DNA from: Fen-1298 sp050015675
GTDB lineage: Bacteria; Bacteroidota; Ignavibacteria; UBA10030
DNA: 64,000 nt
Assembly: GCA_050015675.1 (NCBI GenBank)
Contig: JBEKAY010000002.1
Location: forward strand, 164,572-228,571
Direction: 5' to 3'
In this document: positions 60,301-64,000 of the stretch, one piece after another
Layout: every line of letters begins with the position of its first letter
Numbering within the stretch: position 1 is the first letter of the stretch
The notes under the pieces: model-generated
What the model saw: the letters and a program-made list of their open reading frames with translations, nothing else
What the model was told of the DNA's origin: nothing
Database searches by the model: none
Position numbers and translations under genes: made by a program

Positions 60301-61363
60301 TCTTGGGATCATTCTCGGATATATATCCATCCTTCCTTCGATGAAAGATAATCAACAAAAATTTTCTGACGGAGTGAGCGCTATCAAACAAGCTGTCGAT
60401 CGAGGCGCAGGATTAGTGAGACAAATTCTTACTTTTGCCCGCAAAACAGAGATTGCATTCGAACCATTGGATGTCCCTGATCTTACGCAAGAACTTGTAT
60501 CGATGCTGCAACAGACATTTCCCAAAATAATCACCTTCAACAAAGAAATAGAAACGCAGCTTCCCATGATCAACGCCGATCACGCACAAATCCATCAGAT
60601 ACTGCTCAATCTCTGTGTCAACGCGCGGGATGCCATGCCCAATGGCGGTGTCATTACAATCAAAGCGCATATAGCAGCAGGCGATAAGTTGCGGGAACGC
60701 TTCACAACGGCAAATGAGCAGTTTTACATCTGCATAACCGTATCCGATACAGGAACAGGGATGGACGAAACAACTCTCAATAGAATTTTCGATCCGTTCT
60801 TCACAACAAAAGAAAAAGGCAAAGGAACAGGATTGGGACTTTCTGTAGTGTACGGTGTTGTTCAAGCTCACCATGGATTCGTGGACGTGGAAAGCGCAGT
60901 CGAAAGCGGAACGACCTTCCAAATATACTTACCTGTTCCAAAGGAAAGCATTACTGCACTCGAAGCGGGTAAAGCAGGCCTAGTGCCCGGCGGAACAGAA
61001 ATGCTTCTTATCGTGGAAGACGAAGACTTACTGCTCGATATGGTACAAATTCTTCTTGAAGCACACGGTTATACTGTACTGACTGCAAAGGACGGTATGG
61101 AAGCGGTGAATGTGTACAATCAGCATGCACACGAGATTGCACTTGTTATCAGCGATATGGGCTTACCAAAATTATCGGGCGACGGTGAATTTAAAAAACT
61201 GAAAGAAATAAACCCTGCAGTGAAGATGATATTAGCCAGCGGTTATTTTGAGCCAAACATGAAAGCGACATTGGAAAATGCCGGCGCATGTGGGTTTCTG
61301 CAAAAACCATACATCATAGAAGATGTGCTCGGAATAATCAGAAAGACGTTAGATGGTAAATAA
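57338..61363 (+). CDS. Multi-PAS hybrid sensor histidine kinase inside the hyp cluster
   Basis: A 1341-residue membrane kinase: transmembrane segment (about 12-34), extracytoplasmic sensor region (35-305), second transmembrane segment (306-326), five PAS domains (about 350-970), HisKA with His983 in GIAHDFNNIL, HATPase (NLCVNARDAMP, DTGTGMDE, GKGTGLGLSVVYG) and a C-terminal receiver with Asp1273. The last PAS domain carries Cys893, Cys894, Cys905 and Cys908 (C-x2-C), a pattern seen in some PAS domains and possibly redox or metal responsive. All kinase residues are intact. It lies between hypD and hypE, so it could sense hydrogen, redox state or nickel, but no target regulator is adjacent. Confidence 0.92.
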   Translation: MKSQQPKQTTPWFLISVFLLLVISILIAGIRFYQVQQTRIKSEAQNYLAAIADLKVSQIAQWRHERIADGELLLHNLPFLRTVEAFLKSSFKIDRKQELLAVMKSFQIKAGYESSILFDVKGKVRLSVSSYGDSVGTRAQLLFQEVLRSRKVILSDLHKSGPFPIVHMDLIVPLFSPDRPDSALIGVFMLRIDPQVIFFPLIQTWPTPSRTSETLLLEQDGDSIVYLNELRHKKNTMLTLRLPISNEQLPASMAVRGIKGVVEGIDYRGVPVLAAIRPVPDSPWYMNAKVDQEEIYAPLRSQAWIAVIGMFLFLLSASGFVGVWWRHQREKFYRDKYLAEVERQALLKHFDYIVKYANDSILLIDMNGKIVEVNDQACRMYGYTREELCHLYIRDLRSQQTRSQIEKQMKQVEDRSGLVFETEHQRKDGTVFPAEVSSRFIKIEETKYYQSTIRDITERKQAEETLRESEEKYRCLSENSLEGIGLSKENQIIYANKALLEIFGYNDFEEFRAKPLLYHVAPESQVKIREMLKNAKEGKSYEKRFSYKIIRRDGEIRDLEITTDHVKIGNDLYTQSTFRDITERKIAEDALLQSEDRFRRIFEEGPLGMVTSGSDFKFIKANTAFCKMMGYEEKELTAFTFKDITHPEYITKDTESINKLLAGDIPFYRTEKRYIRKDQRVVWGAATITVIYDKNKQFSYFLVMIEDITERKQAEEALLQSEGLFKTLVESSPVSIAVFSGQKQNIQYVSHRFSELFGYEQADLQSLSAWWTIAYPMEEYRNQIEAAWRTSVEWSQRENREPEPIESVITCKDGSTKYIESTFTSMSDHTLVFFSDLTQRRMAEEALRQTHAFNDLLIQTMPFGMNIVDEEGTILFINKTMKEMLTVDAIDMCCWNVYKDDNLQCQNCPLKRGISFGKPDVFETTGVLGGKTFQISHVGMMYEGHKAMLEVFQDITEQKKLQQELMQNQKMLSIGTLAGGIAHDFNNILGIILGYISILPSMKDNQQKFSDGVSAIKQAVDRGAGLVRQILTFARKTEIAFEPLDVPDLTQELVSMLQQTFPKIITFNKEIETQLPMINADHAQIHQILLNLCVNARDAMPNGGVITIKAHIAAGDKLRERFTTANEQFYICITVSDTGTGMDETTLNRIFDPFFTTKEKGKGTGLGLSVVYGVVQAHHGFVDVESAVESGTTFQIYLPVPKESITALEAGKAGLVPGGTEMLLIVEDEDLLLDMVQILLEAHGYTVLTAKDGMEAVNVYNQHAHEIALVISDMGLPKLSGDGEFKKLKEINPAVKMILASGYFEPNMKATLENAGACGFLQKPYIIEDVLGIIRKTLDGK

Positions 61364-61456
61364 ATTATCCCCATAGTCCCGATAAATCGTGATGACATAG
61401 CAAATGATGAAATAGCAAAAGTGCTGGCATAGTGTGCCCCTCAGAGAATAGAACCG

Positions 61457-62521
61457 ATGAATAAAAAAACGATAGATTTGAGCAATGGCTTTGCTTGCCC
61501 GCTGCCAATAATGGAATATAAGAATGTTCTGCTGGCTCACGGCGGAGGAGGAAAGCTTTCGCACCAGTTGATCAAGAATATGTTTGCAGCGCAATTTAAA
61601 AATGAATTGTTAGAGCCGCTGCACGATGGCGCTATCTTCTCTGTCGGTGGCACACGATTCGCATTTTCTACCGATTCGTACGTCATCAGTCCAATTTTCT
61701 TTCCCGGAGGAGATATTGGCAAGCTCGCTGTGAACGGAACCGTAAATGATCTTTCAATGTGCGGTGCGCGCCCGCTTTATCTTTCTTCTGCATTTATTAT
61801 TGAAGAAGGATTGCCGATGGAAGATCTGTGGCGCGTTGTACTTTCGATGGAAACTGCGGCAATAGCAGCTGGGGTTCAGCTTGTTACCGGCGATACGAAA
61901 GTAGTTGATCGCGGCAAAGGAGATAAAATCTTCATCAATACATCGGGCATAGGCAATATTCCAGATGGAATTGAAATCAGTCCGCGGTGTGCGAAATCAG
62001 GCGACAAGATTATTTTAAGCGGAACAATTGCAGACCATGGAATCGCCATCATGTCTATGCGGGAAGGATTGGAATTCGAAACTCAGATTGAAAGCGACTG
62101 TGCGCCCCTCAACGGATTAGTAGAGACAATGTTTGCGGCGAGCCGGGAGATTCACGTTCTTCGCGACCCGACGCGAGGCGGCGTTGCATCCGTACTCAAT
62201 GAAATTGCCGAGAGCGCTGCTATCGGAATTTCTATTTTAGAGGATCTCATACCTGTTTCTGACGAAGTTATGGGTGCTTGCGAGATACTCGGCTTCGATC
62301 CACTTTATGTGGCAAATGAAGGCAAACTTCTCGCGTTCGTCGCTCCTACGAGTGTTGATAACGTACTTGCGGCAATGCGCACTCATCCGTTTGGAAAAAA
62401 TGCTGTTATTATTGGCGAGGTTGTTACCGATCATCCCGGCACCGTGATTATGAAAACGCGCATCGGCGGTTCGCGTGTGGTGGACATGCTCTCCGGCGAA
62501 CAACTACCAAGAATATGCTGA
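61457..62521 (+). CDS. hypE: Hydrogenase maturation protein HypE
   Basis: A 354-residue HypE (AIR-synthase/ThiL fold) that dehydrates the carbamoyl group received from HypF to thiocyanate on its C-terminal Cys. The sequence ends LPRIC, with that conserved terminal cysteine. LAHGGGGKLSHQLI, FSTDSYVISPIFFPGGDIG and DPTRGGVASVLNEIA are characteristic (quoted in part). It follows the hybrid kinase by 93 bases and is closed by a terminator at 62547-62575. Confidence 0.96.
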   Translation: MNKKTIDLSNGFACPLPIMEYKNVLLAHGGGGKLSHQLIKNMFAAQFKNELLEPLHDGAIFSVGGTRFAFSTDSYVISPIFFPGGDIGKLAVNGTVNDLSMCGARPLYLSSAFIIEEGLPMEDLWRVVLSMETAAIAAGVQLVTGDTKVVDRGKGDKIFINTSGIGNIPDGIEISPRCAKSGDKIILSGTIADHGIAIMSMREGLEFETQIESDCAPLNGLVETMFAASREIHVLRDPTRGGVASVLNEIAESAAIGISILEDLIPVSDEVMGACEILGFDPLYVANEGKLLAFVAPTSVDNVLAAMRTHPFGKNAVIIGEVVTDHPGTVIMKTRIGGSRVVDMLSGEQLPRIC

Positions 62522-62546
62522 CGCAACTATCCCACATCTAAAATGC

Positions 62547-62575
62547 AGAATGCCGGACCCATCATCCGGCATTCT
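62547..62575. terminator. Bidirectional intrinsic terminator after hypE
   Basis: A perfect 11-base stem AGAATGCCGGA / TCCGGCATTCT with a seven-base loop. On the plus strand TTATTTGC follows. It lies between converging hypE and the C1 peptidase gene and can serve both, more strongly for hypE. Confidence 0.75.
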
Positions 62576-62614
62576 TATTTGCATTCTCAATTCTGGGTTT
62601 CGATTTCTTACTTC

Positions 62615-63844
62615 TCATTTCCCCATGTTCTTCACAATCTCAGGTATAGCACTTTTTGGCAGCATCACTCCGAGCATCTTCAACTTCACGTAATCTTCAT
62701 GGAAAAAGAAATATCCAGGATGGGAATTATTGCGTGAGCTAGAACCCGAATCTTTTATGAGATACCAATCTGTTCCATCTTTCTGTGTATAACCGACAAT
62801 GTGAATACCATGGTCATCTCCGGTTGTGCCATTTTTAAATCGATAAATGCGTGCATTTTCATCGATGTACTGCGACGGAATATCAAAAGTCGGCACAACG
62901 GCAATGCCGGCATGACCTTCGATACCGGGCTCCGAGACATCGCCGCCGACGACTTCTGTATATCCTGATCGAATAGCATTTTTCACTACCATCATAAAAT
63001 CGTCCAGCGGAACGTTGAAGTACGCTTTGCTATGCCACCAATTATCCGGTACGTCATACTCCACCCATGTGTAATACGGGCGATCGGCAAGAGATACAAG
63101 TTCCACATACTCGTCCAGATTTAATTTGACAACCTTTTCAAAATATTCCTTCGGTGTCATTTCCTTGTTACCGATAAGAATTCTTTCCGGCGGTGCACCG
63201 ATGTAATGATTGAGAATAGATTTAACAGTACGCTCTGCCGCATCTTCATCCCAACTGTTCGAAGTTTTAAGAGACTTAAGATAGGTTTCCAATTCCGCAA
63301 ACATTTTGGTATGATCGTGAAAGGGCTGACCGTTGAGCAATCCGGTGTACGCATCTGCAGGAACAATGCCATGATTCTTCCATATTCGTATCACCGCATC
63401 TGATTCTGATCCTTCACCGAACGCCTGATTACCGCATGCTCGAATATACCCTCGTGCTTTTTCAACATATTCCCAATACACGGTGTAAAGTTCGGAGAGT
63501 TTGATCTCGCGTTTGCTCAACCGGAATATTTCTGATTCGAAAAATGATGTTGTGGAAAAGCACCAGCACATACCGGAGACAGCCTGTGACACCGGTTTGT
63601 TATGCCAGTACTTTGTGAATTCATCTACGGATTTCGGCGGATTGAATTGACTAAAATCAACCCGCAGTTTTTTATTTGCAGTTGAATCCTTCTTATAGAA
63701 CTTATCAAGTGTCGTCTTGACAGAATCCCAAAACTCATTCTTTGATTCTATAAACACCGCTTTGTCGCGGCGTTTTGGTTGAGCATATAACTGTATTGCT
63801 GTCATGAAAACTACTGCAGCAATAAGTATGATTTTTTTCTTCAT
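62615..63844 (-). CDS. Secreted C1-family (papain/bleomycin-hydrolase-like) cysteine peptidase
   Basis: A 409-residue exported peptidase with a signal peptide (1-22, ending LYAQ). The Q-x-x-S-G-x-C-W motif reads QAVSGMCWCF with catalytic Cys93, and the His motif HGIHIVGY gives His345, both typical of the C1B (bleomycin hydrolase/aminopeptidase C) branch. The third catalytic residue is changed: the usual KNSWG reads KDSGS, so Asn is Asp365. A FYFHEDYV-like ending follows. The substitution may be a subfamily trait. The gene is alone on the minus strand, convergent with hypE. A protein-scavenging role in the periplasm is likely. Confidence 0.85.
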   Translation of the reverse strand: MKKKIILIAAVVFMTAIQLYAQPKRRDKAVFIESKNEFWDSVKTTLDKFYKKDSTANKKLRVDFSQFNPPKSVDEFTKYWHNKPVSQAVSGMCWCFSTTSFFESEIFRLSKREIKLSELYTVYWEYVEKARGYIRACGNQAFGEGSESDAVIRIWKNHGIVPADAYTGLLNGQPFHDHTKMFAELETYLKSLKTSNSWDEDAAERTVKSILNHYIGAPPERILIGNKEMTPKEYFEKVVKLNLDEYVELVSLADRPYYTWVEYDVPDNWWHSKAYFNVPLDDFMMVVKNAIRSGYTEVVGGDVSEPGIEGHAGIAVVPTFDIPSQYIDENARIYRFKNGTTGDDHGIHIVGYTQKDGTDWYLIKDSGSSSRNNSHPGYFFFHEDYVKLKMLGVMLPKSAIPEIVKNMGK

Positions 63845-63867
63845 AACGAACTCTATGCTTTTAAAAA

Positions 63868-64000
63868 TATCATTGAGATATTAGAAGCCATCTCAAAAAC
63901 CCTTTCGAAGAAGGATGATGATGCAAGCGAGATGGACAAAGCCAAGAAAGTTTTCAGCGTGATATTCATAACGAACAACAAGACGACGGAAATTATGCAA
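63868..64000 (-). mobile_element. Edge of an IS5-like insertion sequence
   Basis: The transposase C-terminus (63893-64000) is followed by a 7-base inverted pair TTGAGAT (63873-63879) / ATCTCAA (63890-63896) that overlaps the stop codon. The outer end of the element is probably close to 63870, but the other terminus lies outside the window, so the exact terminal repeat cannot be defined. Confidence 0.5.
63893..64000 (-). CDS. IS5-family transposase, C-terminal 35 residues (cut by window edge)
   Basis: On the minus strand the frame entering at 64000 reads FRRLVVRYEYHAENFLGF followed by VHLACIIILLRKGF and a TGA at 63893-63895. The R-R-L-x-x-R-Y-E-x-x-A-x-N-F-x-G-F sequence is the conserved C1 region with the catalytic Glu (YEYHAENF) of the DDE transposases in the IS5/IS427 group. 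The remainder of the gene is outside the window. Confidence 0.85.
   Translation of the reverse strand: MHNFRRLVVRYEYHAENFLGFVHLACIIILLRKGF

Overview
The window looks like chromosomal DNA of a Gram-negative heterotroph of the Fibrobacterota-Chlorobiota-Bacteroidota (FCB) group, most plausibly an Ignavibacteria-like lineage. The evidence is a type IX secretion C-terminal sorting domain (around 21100-21350), large outer-membrane barrels that end in Phe, FecR and CHASE2 proteins, moderate GC by eye, and Shine-Dalgarno (SD) sites that are clear in front of some genes and absent from others. The lineage is inferred; no 16S rRNA or ribosomal protein gene is present. No tRNA, rRNA or CRISPR array was seen.

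Layout. 1-8074 (all minus): a carbon and amino-acid catabolic block: bifunctional-type malic enzyme, a four-subunit 2-oxoacid:ferredoxin oxidoreductase (VorDBAC type) with a small Cys-rich extra gene, an alanine-dehydrogenase-family protein that lacks a key lysine, and an acyl-CoA:carboxylate CoA-transferase cut by the window edge. 8320-18934 (minus): dxr-rseP, then a secreted protein and a FecR-domain protein, a strong terminator, an outer-membrane barrel-like protein and a CHASE2 adenylate cyclase closed by a second terminator. The FecR protein and the barrel share a repeated extracellular domain, which makes this the best candidate for an undescribed envelope-signalling module. 19056-25401: a TPR protein, a CBM9-like T9SS cargo protein and a BamA/TamA-type barrel with a large N-terminal extension. 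25459-32718 (plus): glnD, murI, pyrE, an MscS channel, a NUDIX hydrolase and pyrimidine-nucleoside phosphorylase. 32830-40655: suhB, a BatA/VWA protein, hflX, an MBL-fold hydrolase, adenosine deaminase and hutH. 40906-50168 (plus): a receiver/degenerate-kinase protein paired with an NtrC-type regulator, sixA, an adenosine-specific-kinase family protein, a hypothetical, then hutU, a VOC protein, hutI, ftcD and fchA. 50235-53345 (minus): aminotransferase, ACT protein and phenylacetate-CoA ligase. 53475-62521 (plus): hypF, hypC, hypD, a 1341-residue multi-PAS hybrid kinase, hypE. 62615-64000 (minus): a papain-like C1 peptidase and the C-terminus of an IS5-like transposase.

How the genes fit together. 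The window describes a scavenger of proteins and nucleic acids. Histidine degradation is complete from histidine to formiminotetrahydrofolate (HutH, HutU, HutI, FtcD, FchA). Other amino acids can pass through the aminotransferase and the ferredoxin-linked 2-oxoacid oxidoreductase to acyl-CoA, and the CoA-transferase can exchange the CoA. Nucleosides are handled by adenosine deaminase, nucleoside phosphorylase and the NUDIX enzyme. Reduced ferredoxin needs an outlet, and hypFCDE shows that a [NiFe] hydrogenase is matured in this cell, although no hydrogenase structural genes are in the window.

Points of greatest interest: (1) the cyclase/FecR/barrel module with shared domains; (2) the receiver protein at 40906, whose HisKA phospho-acceptor His is Tyr and whose ATP-lid Asp is Asn, so it is probably a pseudokinase; (3) the alanine-dehydrogenase homologue with Ala at the position of catalytic Lys75; (4) the hybrid kinase with a Cys-bearing PAS domain inside the hyp operon; (5) short dispersed repeats that appear to have been captured into coding sequence (TPR signal peptide, HypF, HutH).
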